A stretch of DNA of 64,000 nt from JBNGOQ01 sp050589645 (GCF_050589645.1 NZ_JBNGOQ010000003.1:124001-188000); one strand, 5' to 3'. Shown: positions 1 to 9,509, numbered from the stretch's first letter. The notes: generated by a model from the letters alone, not told the origin. Translations and numbers: made by a program.

Positions 1-338
1 AATCGGTTTTCCAACTCGTGCAGCGTGTTTTTGAACTGCATGTTTGACATATAACCGTCGTGTTTTCCAATAATGGTTCGCGCCAATGTGGTAACACTGT
101 CCACATTCTTGACCTTGAAACGGCATTGGGCGTTTTTAATGATTTTTAAGTTCCTAAGCGCGGAGGATTCCTGATTGGAAGCTGTGACATCCGTTTCCTC
201 GGAAATTGCGTTTGACTCATAGGTTTCATCCACATGTTCTAGGTTTACGACAGAATTCATATCGGTTTTCGGACTTTGGTTGCACCCGGCCAATATTAGG
301 ATCATTATAAGGAGACCCATAAAAACATTTGATTTCAT
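1..338 (-). CDS. DUF4349-type lipoprotein, 3' part outside window
   Basis: The frame opens at the ATG read from position 338 and runs off the window edge, so only about 112 N-terminal residues are visible. They begin with a lipoprotein signal (hydrophobic run ending LILAGC, Cys19), so the mature protein should be lipid-anchored in the envelope. After a polar linker, the segment from about residue 65 (KIIKNAQCRFKVKNVDS... GKHDGYMSN) matches the start of DUF4349, a family that usually goes on to a long coiled coil and a C-terminal membrane segment. Neither can be checked here. It is divergent from the next gene across a 124-bp gap. The family assignment is from memory of its motif pattern; a function is not known to me. 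Confidence 0.7.
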   Translation of the reverse strand, partial: MKSNVFMGLLIMILILAGCNQSPKTDMNSVVNLEHVDETYESNAISEETDVTASNQESSALRNLKIIKNAQCRFKVKNVDSVTTLARTIIGKHDGYMSNMQFKNTLHELENR

Positions 339-447
339 AACGAATTGTGTTTAAATTGATATCCCAAACCTAATATTATGGCTGGCGTGATTTTTGCAAA
401 ACGCTTGTAAAGCAATTGCAAAAGCTATACAAAATATAAGGTACTTG

Positions 448-461
448 TAATCAATTGATTA
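448..461. promoter_or_regulatory. 14-bp palindrome directly before a start codon
   Basis: TAATCAATTGATTA is a perfect 14-bp inverted repeat ending two bases before the G of the ATG at 463. A repeated TTGCAAAA-GC motif lies about 30-60 bp upstream. The place suits an operator or a translation-initiation structure, but AT-rich palindromes of this length also occur by chance. Confidence 0.25.
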
Positions 462-462
462 A

Positions 463-1374
463 ATGTTAGGCATCTCAAAGGAAATGGTCATGTTTCAACG
501 GCTTTTGGAGCAGGTGACCGCCAAGTTTCTAGAAAATCACAGAGCCAACCCCAACATCTCTTTGTGGAAAGGTCAGGAGATAATTGATTTTCAAGAAGAT
601 CTGAGACAACAAGTACAAGGAAGTATTAGTGAAAAGTGGTTTTATACCTATATTAAGGGCAATCCCGAAAAGTTACCTCGAATAGATATTCTAAACCTGC
701 TTTCCAACTATGTAGGTCAGGCCAGCTGGTATGCATTCAACGAACAGTATACGGACAAAAAAGCGATTATGGCAAAAGGGGCCAAGCTAAGATGGGGCAT
801 TATGACCCTTGCGGTTGTCGGGGTGGCCTTGGCTATTTTTGCTGTGGTACCAAAAAAGAATACCTTTCATTTTTGTTTCATCGATAAGGACAATAAGGAA
901 GCGATTACCGATACCCGTATTGACGTAATAGTGCTAGATCAGGAGGAATCCCCATCCTATCAAAAATCGGATAGCCTGGGTTGTTTTTCATATACCACCA
1001 CAAAGGATCACATACGGTTTATAGCACAATCTCCTTATTACAAAACGGATACAATTTATAAATCGGTTTCGGGGAACAAACACCATCAAGTGCATTTGCG
1101 TACAGATGATTACGCCCTAATGTTGCATTATTATGGCAGCAATAATGTAAAGGATTGGAGAAAAAGACGGCGTGAACTGGAAAAACTAATAGCCCAGGAT
1201 GCGGTTATTTTTGAAATATTGCCACATCAGATTGGTGTGGAACTCTATGAAAAGGACGAATTTATAAACAAGCTTACCACGCCCACGAAAAGTTTGCAAC
1301 AACTACAAGTGATCGAGACCCAATATAGGAATGGACAAATTGTAATGCTGAAGTTTAAAATAGAAGAACAATGA
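463..1374 (+). CDS. Single-pass membrane protein of unknown function with a C-terminal periplasmic region
   Basis: I do not recognise a characterised family. Residues 1-100 form a charged, probably helical cytoplasmic domain with a conserved-looking block (SEKWFYTYIKG.PEKLPRIDILNLLSNYVG); similar N-termini occur on Bacteroidota hypothetical proteins. One membrane segment follows (about 110-128, IMTLAVVGVALAIFAVV), then about 175 periplasmic residues. The first part of these (FHFCFIDKDNKEAITDTRIDVIV... SDSLGCFSY) looks like a carboxypeptidase-regulatory-like beta sandwich. The stop overlaps the start of the next gene in an ATGA junction, so the two are probably translationally coupled and work together in the envelope. 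Confidence 0.6.
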   Translation: MLGISKEMVMFQRLLEQVTAKFLENHRANPNISLWKGQEIIDFQEDLRQQVQGSISEKWFYTYIKGNPEKLPRIDILNLLSNYVGQASWYAFNEQYTDKKAIMAKGAKLRWGIMTLAVVGVALAIFAVVPKKNTFHFCFIDKDNKEAITDTRIDVIVLDQEESPSYQKSDSLGCFSYTTTKDHIRFIAQSPYYKTDTIYKSVSGNKHHQVHLRTDDYALMLHYYGSNNVKDWRKRRRELEKLIAQDAVIFEILPHQIGVELYEKDEFINKLTTPTKSLQQLQVIETQYRNGQIVMLKFKIEEQ

Positions 1375-1826
1375 GGGGATTTATATATATAGGTATTTTA
1401 GGTTTCCTGATTTCATGCGGAGGTGAGGTTAACCAGTACCGCAGCGCAGATATGGAAGAAAACGTAGCTGAAAGGGCGGTGAGCTTGGAAACAGGGAATT
1501 TACTCCTCGTAGAAAAGAAAATCCAAGAACAATTGGAGTTAAAGAGCTTACGAACTTCCTACCCCGAATTTGATGTTACAGAACAGGAGCACCTTGTGTT
1601 TGGCGATAGGATATCTCCCAATATGGCCCTTGACCAAATAAAAACTTTTGGCCATAAAACGATGGGGGATACCACGATTCTGGAGGTAAAGATGATCTTT
1701 AAGGATGAACAAAAGACAGTGGTCGATTCTATACAGGCCAAAATAATAACCGAAGAGATTACCGTGGCGGGGGAAGCGCTTACCTCCAAGAAGGTAAGCC
1801 TCCAAAGTATGCAAAATAATCACTGA
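1371..1826 (+). CDS. Small lipoprotein, translationally coupled to the upstream membrane protein
   Basis: This 151-residue product starts with a lipoprotein signal (GILGFLISCGGE, Cys16) and has no further membrane segment, so it should be anchored to the inner or outer membrane. The start ATG overlaps the previous stop by four bases. The mature part is polar, with a central region (VTEQEHLVFGDRISPNMALDQIKTFG) that I cannot place in any family. Its operon partner also exposes a periplasmic domain, so a two-protein envelope complex is a reasonable inference. It is convergent with the VOC gene 24 bp downstream. Confidence 0.6.
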   Translation: MRGFIYIGILGFLISCGGEVNQYRSADMEENVAERAVSLETGNLLLVEKKIQEQLELKSLRTSYPEFDVTEQEHLVFGDRISPNMALDQIKTFGHKTMGDTTILEVKMIFKDEQKTVVDSIQAKIITEEITVAGEALTSKKVSLQSMQNNH

Positions 1827-1850
1827 CCGAAACGCTTCACGGGCATTGAC

Positions 1851-2276
1851 TTAGGTAGCAAACAGTTGCCCCATGTCCTTAAAGGCCTTAAATTCCAGAG
1901 CATTTCCCGCCGGATCTAAGAAGAACATAGTGGCCTGCTCCCCGGGTTGACCGGCAAAACGGATATAGGGCTCAATAACAAAGGCCACCCCTTTGGACCG
2001 CAGTTCCTCGGAGAAGCTCCGAAAGGTTTCCCAGGGCAATACTACGCCGTAATGGGGTACGGGAACATCCTTTCCGTCCACTGGGTTGGTGTGCAATTGT
2101 TCCTGGGCCGACTTAGGTTTGTAATGGATGACCAATTGATGCCCAAAGAGATTAAAATCTACCCAATGGTCACTGCTACGGCCTTCCGAACAGTTCAATA
2201 TTTCGCGATAAAAGCTTCTGCATTCCTCCAGATTATGAACGGGAATGGCAATGTGGAAAGGGGAAACGGCTGACAT
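1851..2276 (-). CDS. VOC (glyoxalase/bleomycin-resistance fold) family protein
   Basis: The 141-residue protein has the two-half beta-alpha-beta-beta-beta layout of the vicinal-oxygen-chelate family. The N-terminal half begins FHIAIPVHNLEECRSFYREILNCSEGR, and the C-terminal half ends FFLDPAGNALEFKAF, with His8 and a late Glu in the usual metal-ligand positions. Length is normal for the family. The actual substrate cannot be inferred; the family includes lyases, dioxygenases and resistance proteins. It lies 28 bp after the alpha/beta hydrolase on the same strand and is probably cotranscribed with it. Confidence 0.85.
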   Translation of the reverse strand: MSAVSPFHIAIPVHNLEECRSFYREILNCSEGRSSDHWVDFNLFGHQLVIHYKPKSAQEQLHTNPVDGKDVPVPHYGVVLPWETFRSFSEELRSKGVAFVIEPYIRFAGQPGEQATMFFLDPAGNALEFKAFKDMGQLFAT

Positions 2277-2304
2277 GATCGTTTTTCATAAAAATAGCCT
2301 TTTT

Positions 2305-3144
2305 CTACGACTTCAGAAACGCCACTATTTGATTTCTTACCTTATCCTGGTGCAAGGAATGGCCCAGTCCCCGGGTTTTAATAAAGACACTGTCTTTCCA
2401 CTGGGCATGGACTTGTTCGGAGGACCAGATGGGGGCAATGGCATCCAATTCATCATGGATCAACAGGCCTTTTTTTGAAATCTCCCGGGCGAATTTAGGG
2501 CTCGAGAAGTCGGCGAAGCCAAAGTTAAAGTTTTGCACAAAGTAATCTTCCAAGCCATCCATGAGCCTAGTGTTAAGCCCAAGGGTCCGTTTGTACTGTC
2601 GCATAAAGTCCGACAGCTCCGAAGGAGCACCCAGGGAGACCAATTTCTGGACCTGTTCATTGGGATATTGGTATTGGTTGTACAGCATGGTCATGCCTCC
2701 AATGGAATGGGCAACAATATAGGTGGGTTCGTAGATATCTATTACTTTTTGGGTGCATTCGGCATATAGGGGTACGTTGAACAAGGCCCCGGAAGTATTG
2801 CCATGGGCCGGGGCATCGAAGGCGATGATATTGTACCCCTCGGCTTCCAACATGGGGATAAAGTTGCGCCATCGAAAAGTGTTGCTCTCCCAACCGTGCA
2901 TCAGCAAAACTGTGGGACCATCCCCCTGCCAGCGGTAGGTCTGGACGGCAATATCGGCCACCTCCAAAATATCGTCCTTGGCTTTTTCCAAAAAGGACCG
3001 TTGCATGGGGAGTACCTTCCCCTTTCTCGGCGTGCAAAAGAGCCGAAACGCCTTGGCGGAGGCACGTTCTTTATTAACCAGAGCCAGGCCGTTAAAGTAT
3101 GAACCAAACATCAGGGGGATATATTTGTTGAGCAATCTTTTCAT
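2305..3144 (-). CDS. Alpha/beta hydrolase
   Basis: This 279-residue hydrolase shows the oxyanion HG at 83-84 (LLMHGWESNTFRW), the nucleophile elbow AHSIGG with Ser147, a late acidic segment (LLIHDELDAIAPI, Asp231 or Asp234) and the general-base His262 in GLGHSLH. No signal peptide is convincing, so it is likely cytoplasmic, perhaps membrane-associated through the N-terminus. The divergent HxlR-family gene 141 bp away is a plausible regulator, a common pairing for detoxifying hydrolases. The substrate is unknown. Confidence 0.85.
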   Translation of the reverse strand: MKRLLNKYIPLMFGSYFNGLALVNKERASAKAFRLFCTPRKGKVLPMQRSFLEKAKDDILEVADIAVQTYRWQGDGPTVLLMHGWESNTFRWRNFIPMLEAEGYNIIAFDAPAHGNTSGALFNVPLYAECTQKVIDIYEPTYIVAHSIGGMTMLYNQYQYPNEQVQKLVSLGAPSELSDFMRQYKRTLGLNTRLMDGLEDYFVQNFNFGFADFSSPKFAREISKKGLLIHDELDAIAPIWSSEQVHAQWKDSVFIKTRGLGHSLHQDKVRNQIVAFLKS

Positions 3145-3285
3145 GGGATTGGACGGTTTAGGGATACCCAGGCCACTGGAATTAATTTTTTATATTGGTT
3201 TCTTTTAGTAACTTGCTATACAATCGAAATCAAAAATACAACTTCCTTTTACAATATAAAAGAGGTTGCAATTTTTACAGTAGGT

Positions 3286-3708
3286 ATGGAAATGGAAACT
3301 ATTACTGATACTCAGCGACTTAGGGTGGCCGTAAAACTAAAAAAAATGTTTGGGCATGTAAATCCCAAGGATCCCCCCGAAATTTGTCCCATACGCGATG
3401 TCATGGCCCTGGCATCGGATAAGTGGAGTATTTTGATTATCCTGTATTTGGGCTATTTTCCCGTATTGCGTTTTAATGAATTGAAACGGAAAGTCTATGG
3501 CATCTCTGGCAAAATACTGAGCGAGCGTCTTAAAAGCCTGGAAGTGGACGGATATCTGTCCAGAGAACTGTTTCCAGAAGTTCCTATACGTGTGGAATAT
3601 CGCCTTACCGATTTTGGGCATTCCTATCTGCAAAAACTCATGGAACTGACCGAATGGGCGGAGAAGTATAGCAATAGGGTTATTACCAACAGGGCCAAGC
3701 ATTCCTGA
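3286..3708 (+). CDS. HxlR-family winged-helix transcriptional regulator
   Basis: The 140-residue protein carries the family signature: Cys34 in the CPIRDVM turn, then ALASDKWSILIILYL, a helix-turn-helix with FNELKRKVYGISGKILSERLKSLE, and a wing ending VEYRLTDFG. Several characterised HxlR proteins (YodB, HypR) sense electrophiles or quinones through this N-terminal Cys, so redox or electrophile sensing is a reasonable inference. It is divergent from the alpha/beta hydrolase and VOC genes, which are the obvious targets. Confidence 0.9.
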   Translation: MEMETITDTQRLRVAVKLKKMFGHVNPKDPPEICPIRDVMALASDKWSILIILYLGYFPVLRFNELKRKVYGISGKILSERLKSLEVDGYLSRELFPEVPIRVEYRLTDFGHSYLQKLMELTEWAEKYSNRVITNRAKHS

Positions 3709-4081
3709 TCAGTCCGCGATCCGGTTCCAGATATCGAGGTACATTTTCCACTGATTCCCTGCAGGTTTAAGGTTCAAAGTTCAAAGTTTAAGGTTGCTGG
3801 TGGGAGGTTGAGATTCTTCGTTTCGCTACGCTCCACTCTGAATGGCAACACATCTTCATTTGTCATTCCGAGCCTGCGAGGAATCTTCGGCCCCATTGCC
3901 CAACAAGTGAATAGGGAATGGCCAATAGCGAAGAGAATTTAACTCATATCTGCCTACGCCTACTGCCCAAAGTTCAAGAGCAAGTTCAAGGTTCAGGGTT
4001 GCCATCGAGAACACATCACCTTTAACCCCTAACTCAAAACTCATAATTCATAATTGATATCTGCCAGCTGTAACTATCCAC
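3709..4081. repeat. Gene-free block of dispersed intergenic repeats
   Basis: This 373-bp stretch has no credible gene. It is made of runs such as AGGTTCAAAGTTCAAAGTT and of an ATTCC...GGAAT inverted repeat (near 3863-3883). The segment around 3925-3945 reappears, reverse-complemented, near 10794-10813 (GTTAAATTCTCTTCGCTATT). Such low-information repeats are typical filler between Flavobacteriaceae genes. The block lies between convergent genes, so a hairpin here could act in termination. Confidence 0.6.
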
Positions 4082-4636
4082 TCACTCCCAGCCCACCATC
4101 AGGTACTTGATCCGGGAGTCGTCCGGTATCTGCACAGCTTCTATATTGGTGCTTGTGGTATATCGCAAACTTGGCGGTAGTTCTTCCTTATCGATTGTGA
4201 AATACATAGCGCTCTCCTTGGGAAAGATGACCACATTGTTGAGCGAGGTAATGACCTTATGGATGGTATAATGCTTCTTAATATCCTTGAAAGTGCTACT
4301 GAGACCTACCCCTTTGTCCGTGACGAAACGGGGATCATAGATACGGACGTTCTCAATTTTCGGAACGCTGTCCGCGTTCAGGGTCAGTGTTAGCAGATGT
4401 GTTCCGCCCCGCTCGTAAATTTTTATTTTCTTGGAAGCTTTGCCCAAACGCAGCCTAGCGGAATCGCGAACAATGGAATCCAAAACGTATATGGAATCCA
4501 ATTGGGCAGCGGTGCTGGTCCTGTACAATTTGCCCACGCTGTCATGGGTAATCAAAAATGTGGTGTCTCGTTCCTGACCACAATTTGCCAAGAGCAGACC
4601 TAGGCAGAGTAGGCCTATCAACGGGAGTTTCTTCAT
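4082..4636 (-). CDS. Lipoprotein of unknown function
   Basis: The 184-residue product has a clear SPaseII signal (GLLLANCGQE, Cys19). The mature region includes a stretch with the pattern KIKIYERGGTHLLTLTLNADS and a C-terminal half that reads like a small all-beta domain, possibly sensing or binding. I do not recognise a family. It begins three bases after the stop of the HerA-like ATPase gene and is almost certainly in its operon, although an envelope lipoprotein and a cytoplasmic ATPase are an odd pair. Confidence 0.6.
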   Translation of the reverse strand: MKKLPLIGLLCLGLLLANCGQERDTTFLITHDSVGKLYRTSTAAQLDSIYVLDSIVRDSARLRLGKASKKIKIYERGGTHLLTLTLNADSVPKIENVRIYDPRFVTDKGVGLSSTFKDIKKHYTIHKVITSLNNVVIFPKESAMYFTIDKEELPPSLRYTTSTNIEAVQIPDDSRIKYLMVGWE

Positions 4637-4639
4637 GAA

Positions 4640-6160
4640 TTATCGGATTACTTTTTTCAATACGCCCAGTACACCGCGGATGAAGGTGGCACTGGTAAGT
4701 ACTTTTATTACTGGATTCTGGCGGGTACTTCTTCTGCTCGACGTTCTTCTGCTCGATGTTTTTCGGGCGGCGGATTTGGCCTGTTCTTTTTCGGCCAAAG
4801 CCTCGGCCTTTTCAATTTTTTCGTTCAAAATTTCATAGGCACTCTCCCTATCTACCACCTCATTGTACTTTTTAACCAGTTTGGAGCTCGAAATGACCGA
4901 TTTTAGCTCACCGTCCGTCAATACATCCATTCGGCTCATGGGCGCCCGGAGCATGGTAGCGGCCAAGGGGGTAGGTCGTCCTTTTTCATCCAAAGCGGCA
5001 ATCAACGCCTCCCCAATTCCCAGGGAGGTCAACACCTCCTTGGTATCGTAATAGTCCGATTCCGGATAGTTTTCGGCCGTCAGTTTAATGGCTTTTCGAT
5101 CCCTGGCGGTAAAGGCCCTTAGGGCATGCTGTACTTTGAGGCCAAGCTGCGCCAGCACGGCATTGGGCACGTCCGTCGGGTTTTGGGTCACAAAATAGAG
5201 TCCTATTCCCTTGGAACGGATCAGCTTCACAATACTTTCTATTTGATCTAAAAGCGCTTTGGAAGCTTCCTTGAATATCAAATGGGCCTCATCTATAAAG
5301 AGGATCAGCTCGGGACGATCGCTATCTCCCTGTTCCGGAAAGCTGTCGTAGATCTCCGCCAACAGGCTCAACATAAAGGTAGAGAAGAGTTTGGGCTTGT
5401 CCTGGATATCGGTAAGCCTTATAATGTTAATATATCCCCGGCCCTCGGAATCTATACGGGTAAGGTCGTCAACATCAAAGGACTTTTCCCCAAAGAAAAG
5501 TTCCGCACCTTGCTGTTCCAGCTCAATTATTTTTCTGAGAATGGTACCAGTAGAGCTGGTAGAGATTCGACCGTAACTTTCCGTAAACTCTTTTTTGCCC
5601 TCTCCGGTGGCATATTGAAGCACTTTCTTAAAATCCTTGAGATCCAGTAGCGGAAGTTTGTTGTCATCACAATATTTGAATACCACGGATACAATACCCG
5701 ATTGGGTGTCCGAAAGATCCAAAATACGGGATAGTAGCACGGGGCCAAATTCGGAGACGGTGGCCCTCAGTTTTACGCCGTCCTGTTCGGACAGGGAAAG
5801 GATTTCCACAGGGAAACTTTTGGGCTCAAAGGGAAGCCCTATTTTTTCATGCCGTTCGTCTATTTTGGGATGTCCAGGGCTAGGCTGGGCAATACCGCTA
5901 AGATCGCCCTTAAGGTCCATGAGCAATACCGGGATCCCCTTTTCCGATAGGTTTTCGGATATGACCTGCAACGTCTTGGTTTTTCCGGTTCCCGTTGCCC
6001 CGGCGATCAACCCATGCCGGTTCAGGGTTTTTAGGGGTACTTTAACGTGCGCGTTGGTAACGGTCTCTCCGTTGAGCATGGCCGCACCCATCGTAATATA
6101 ATCGCCCTTGGTGGTATATCCCTTTTCTATATGGGCAAAGAATTCGTCTTTGGTACTCAT
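4640..6160 (-). CDS. HerA-like / DUF853 P-loop ATPase
   Basis: This is a 506-residue cytoplasmic ATPase with Walker A GATGTGKT at 54-61 and Walker B LILFIDEAHLIF near residue 285. It has a sensor-like FVTQNP segment and an Arg-finger-type region after it. The C-terminus is a Ser/Arg/Lys-rich tail followed by a short basic helix. The layout matches the DUF853 helicase HerA-like group, relatives of FtsK/HerA hexameric motors. The role is not established; DNA translocation or chromosome handling is the family-level guess. The coding strand ends three bases before the lipoprotein gene. Confidence 0.85.
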   Translation of the reverse strand: MSTKDEFFAHIEKGYTTKGDYITMGAAMLNGETVTNAHVKVPLKTLNRHGLIAGATGTGKTKTLQVISENLSEKGIPVLLMDLKGDLSGIAQPSPGHPKIDERHEKIGLPFEPKSFPVEILSLSEQDGVKLRATVSEFGPVLLSRILDLSDTQSGIVSVVFKYCDDNKLPLLDLKDFKKVLQYATGEGKKEFTESYGRISTSSTGTILRKIIELEQQGAELFFGEKSFDVDDLTRIDSEGRGYINIIRLTDIQDKPKLFSTFMLSLLAEIYDSFPEQGDSDRPELILFIDEAHLIFKEASKALLDQIESIVKLIRSKGIGLYFVTQNPTDVPNAVLAQLGLKVQHALRAFTARDRKAIKLTAENYPESDYYDTKEVLTSLGIGEALIAALDEKGRPTPLAATMLRAPMSRMDVLTDGELKSVISSSKLVKKYNEVVDRESAYEILNEKIEKAEALAEKEQAKSAARKTSSRRTSSRRSTRQNPVIKVLTSATFIRGVLGVLKKVIR

Positions 6161-6253
6161 TCTGGTATATTTTTGATAAAAATAGGGTAATTTTAGTCAA
6201 CAGAAAAAGTTGACGTTCCCGATTTAAAAACGTCGCAAAATAAACGATATAAA

Positions 6254-6706
6254 ATGAAAAATCACTTCAAATTCCTCAGCGCTTTTATCTTGGTTTTGAC
6301 CGTTTCAGTCCAGGCGCAGGAAAAAACAGCAATTACCTTTCACGAATCCCATGAGGAAAAGAAGAAAAACGCCCCGTTCAGCGATGCGGTGGAAGTGGGC
6401 AAGCTCTTCTTTTTGGCCGGACAGATAGGGATGGACCACGGTACCCGAACCATGGTGCAGGGCGACATCAAAACCGAAACGGCACAGGCCATTAAGAATA
6501 TCCAGGCGGTGCTGCAACAGCACGGCATGGATTTGGATCGCGTAGTAAAGTGTACGGTAATCTTGAGCACCATGGATGATTTTGCCGCCTTTAATGAGAT
6601 ATATACCCAATACTTCACCAAAAAACCGGCACGGACCACCTTTGCGGCCAGTGGCCTGGCCCGCAATGCCAAGGTAGAAATAGACGTGATAGCCGTCAAG
6701 GAATAA
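6254..6706 (+). CDS. Secreted RidA-family protein (Rid/YjgF/YER057c/UK114)
   Basis: The 150-residue protein has a cleavable signal peptide (about 1-21, ending SVQAQ) followed by a complete RidA core: PFSDAVEVGKLFFLAGQIG, a Lys/Thr-rich middle, and KPARTTFAASGLARNAKVEIDVIA with Arg127 at the enamine/imine-binding position. Classical RidA proteins hydrolyse reactive 2-aminoacrylate-type enamines in the cytoplasm. A periplasmic version implies another imine substrate or a binding role. It is monocistronic as far as can be seen. Confidence 0.88.
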   Translation: MKNHFKFLSAFILVLTVSVQAQEKTAITFHESHEEKKKNAPFSDAVEVGKLFFLAGQIGMDHGTRTMVQGDIKTETAQAIKNIQAVLQQHGMDLDRVVKCTVILSTMDDFAAFNEIYTQYFTKKPARTTFAASGLARNAKVEIDVIAVKE

Positions 6707-6846
6707 GGGGAAGATGGCCGGTTTGCAAAGCGCTATCTAAAAAGTGATATATTTAACGGTTATATCTTACCTCCTGTAGATCGTTTTTGAATTTGTTCAA
6801 TGCGTTGATCAATTTTACGGGTTGGTCATTGAACATGCAACTATAG

Positions 6847-9399
6847 ATGGCGTTTGTCAAAAATTTTGTTTCTCCCTGGTTCCTTAGGCCCAAACCATTT
6901 ATGGGTATGGGTTTGATGCTGCTTATGTTTACGGGGACCTTGTGGTCACAGACCAACATTGCACCGGTAATTACCGCCCAAGGAGACCAAATCTATTGCC
7001 CACTGACTGCTATACCCATTACAACAGATTTTGACATTGTAGACCCGGACGACACCGAGGTTGAAGCGTTTTTTATTCAAATATCCACGGGATACCAAAT
7101 TGGGCAGGATACCTTAAGACTTGCGGTCTCCCATCCGAACATTACCACTTCCTGGGATGAAATCCAGGGCAAGTTGACCCTCCGCGGACCTCTGGGGGGT
7201 ATGGTGAATTATGTAGACCTGATAGCCGCCGTACGGGATGTGGTCTTTGAAAGCACGGCCCTGTATCCAACCGAAGAGAAGACGTTTTCCCTAAGTATAG
7301 GGGTAGCCAGCTTTTTACCCTTGACCGGGCACTACTATGAATACGTACCCGCGATTGGTATTCCTTGGGACCAGGCCAGGATAGCGGCGCAGGGACGCAC
7401 CTATTTTGGGCTTCAGGGATATCTGGCCACCATAACATCGCGTGAAGAGGCCCAACTTGTAGGCGAGCAGGCGGCAGGAGCCGGATGGATCGGAGGTAGC
7501 GATGAAGATATTGAAGGCCAATGGACCTGGAAGACCGGACCAGAGGCCGGAACCGTTTTTTGGAACGGCGGATTGGGCGGCAGTTCGCCCAATTTTGCCT
7601 TTTGGAACAATGGTGAACCCAACAATGTTCCAGGGGCGGATGGTCAAGGAGAGGACTACGCCCATATTACGGCTCCGTCTGTAGGTATCCCGGGTTCTTG
7701 GAATGATTTGAGAAATAGCGGGGAACCTTCGGGCGATTTTCAGCCCAAAGGGTACATGATGGAGTATGGGGGCATGCCTGGAGACCCCATGTTGAATTTG
7801 GCTGCGAGCACAAAAATTTCCACTCCCGTAATTGAAAGTTCCACGGGTGTAGAAATATGCGGTAACGGTGTCTTGACCCTGGACGCAACCGCATCCCAGG
7901 GAACCGTACTTTGGTTCGATGCGGAAACCGGAGGGAATTTGGTACATACCGGGGCAAACTTTACCACCCCACTACTTTCCCAGACAACGACCTACTATGC
8001 CTATGCATCGGTGAACAGCTGCCAAACGGGGAGTAGAACAGCTGTGGACGCTATAGTTTATCCCGAACCCCTGATAAATGCTCCACTTACCGTACAGAAT
8101 TGTGATGTTGATGGTTTGGCAGACGGGTTCACCGATTTTAACCTGAACGAGATTACCCCTGTGCTTACCATGGGCGTGGAAAATTTGATGGTCACCTATC
8201 ATCTGTCCCTTGGGGAGGCAAACACGAAGGGGAACGCATTGAACCCTTTCCCCTTCAACAATGCAGTGGCCAACACGATATTTGCCCGTGTGGAAAATGG
8301 TTTTGGATGTTTCCTGACTGCAATGATCGATCTAGAGGTGTCCACCACTTCCTTTCCACCCGATTTCTTACATGAAATAAACAGTTGCGACGTGGATGAA
8401 AGGGACGGGATCGCCACTTTTGACCTGAGTGGAGCTTCAACCGCTATTATTTCGCAATTTCCGTCCAACCAGAACTTAAGAATATCCTATTATAACAATG
8501 CAGAGGATGCGCAGCTAGAGCAAAATGAAATTCTGGACATCACGGATTTTAGGAACAGCACACCCTTTTCCCAAACCCTTTATGTTAGGGTAGAAAGCGG
8601 GGATAATGGCAATTGTTTTGGAATAGGGCCACACTTAAGCCTTAACGTGCCCCCGCTGGTTACATTTGAAACACCGCAAAATAGCATTGTTTGTTCCGGT
8701 TCCTCGGTAACACTTGCAATTTTGAATCCACAGGGGAATTATACCTACAGCTGGAACGATGAGCAGGGCAACCTAATCGCCAATGCACCGCAGGCGACGG
8801 TGAATGCCGCTGGGCAATACACCGTAGTGGGGACCTCGGTCTTTGGGTGCCAATCCTTGCCCCAGACCGTGAGCGTTTCGGAATCCGGAGCTCCTAATCT
8901 TGAAACGGATTTCATTGTCGTGGATGATGCAGGGGAACGCAAGTCGATTACCCTATTGGATCAGGACAATAACCTGGGTAACGGCGACTATGCCTATGCC
9001 TTGGATAATCCCTTTGGTCCTTTTCAGGATGCCGCCGTGTTTGAGGATGTGGCGCCTGGACTGCATACGGTCTATGCCGTGGATAAAAATGGCTGTGGTT
9101 CGGATCAAATCACTGTAGGGGTAGTGGGCGTACCCAAATTTATGACCCCCAACAACGATAACAACAACGATACCCTTACCATACTAGGTGTAACACCTGA
9201 GTTTTACAGCGATGCCCGTCTTTTTATTATGGACAGATATGGCAAGCTCCTGGCACAAATAGATGCCTTCGGTCCCGGTTGGGAAGGCAATTTTAATGGA
9301 AATACGCTCCCATCTTCCGATTATTGGTATGTACTGCTACTCACCGATAGCAGTGGCCACCAACACAAAAGGACGGGCCATTTTAGCCTGCTTAGATGA
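6847..9399 (+). CDS. C-type lectin domain protein with T9SS type B sorting signal
   Basis: This 850-residue secreted protein starts with a signal peptide (GLMLLMFTGTLWSQ). A cadherin-like N-terminal region (PVITAQGDQIYCPLTAIPI) follows. The C-type lectin domain at about 155-310 includes WIGGSDEDIEGQWTW, FWNNGEPNN and WNDL. Several adhesin-like beta domains come next (CDVDGLADGFTDFNLNE and CDVDERDGIATFDL repeats). The C-terminus (FMTPNNDNNNDTLTI to the final basic residues) is the gliding-motility/CHU_C type B signal that sends cargo through the type IX secretion system. It is probably a surface adhesin or carbohydrate-binding protein. A start a few residues later is possible. Confidence 0.9.
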   Translation: MAFVKNFVSPWFLRPKPFMGMGLMLLMFTGTLWSQTNIAPVITAQGDQIYCPLTAIPITTDFDIVDPDDTEVEAFFIQISTGYQIGQDTLRLAVSHPNITTSWDEIQGKLTLRGPLGGMVNYVDLIAAVRDVVFESTALYPTEEKTFSLSIGVASFLPLTGHYYEYVPAIGIPWDQARIAAQGRTYFGLQGYLATITSREEAQLVGEQAAGAGWIGGSDEDIEGQWTWKTGPEAGTVFWNGGLGGSSPNFAFWNNGEPNNVPGADGQGEDYAHITAPSVGIPGSWNDLRNSGEPSGDFQPKGYMMEYGGMPGDPMLNLAASTKISTPVIESSTGVEICGNGVLTLDATASQGTVLWFDAETGGNLVHTGANFTTPLLSQTTTYYAYASVNSCQTGSRTAVDAIVYPEPLINAPLTVQNCDVDGLADGFTDFNLNEITPVLTMGVENLMVTYHLSLGEANTKGNALNPFPFNNAVANTIFARVENGFGCFLTAMIDLEVSTTSFPPDFLHEINSCDVDERDGIATFDLSGASTAIISQFPSNQNLRISYYNNAEDAQLEQNEILDITDFRNSTPFSQTLYVRVESGDNGNCFGIGPHLSLNVPPLVTFETPQNSIVCSGSSVTLAILNPQGNYTYSWNDEQGNLIANAPQATVNAAGQYTVVGTSVFGCQSLPQTVSVSESGAPNLETDFIVVDDAGERKSITLLDQDNNLGNGDYAYALDNPFGPFQDAAVFEDVAPGLHTVYAVDKNGCGSDQITVGVVGVPKFMTPNNDNNNDTLTILGVTPEFYSDARLFIMDRYGKLLAQIDAFGPGWEGNFNGNTLPSSDYWYVLLLTDSSGHQHKRTGHFSLLR

Positions 9400-9509
9400 T
9401 TCTTGTGCAGGTTTTGGGTAAAACACATGCTCGGATTTAGCCCGCCATTCCGCACCTTAAAAAAATATTTTGGCACCGTTTCAGCTTCCATCAACCCACA
9501 ATTAAACCC

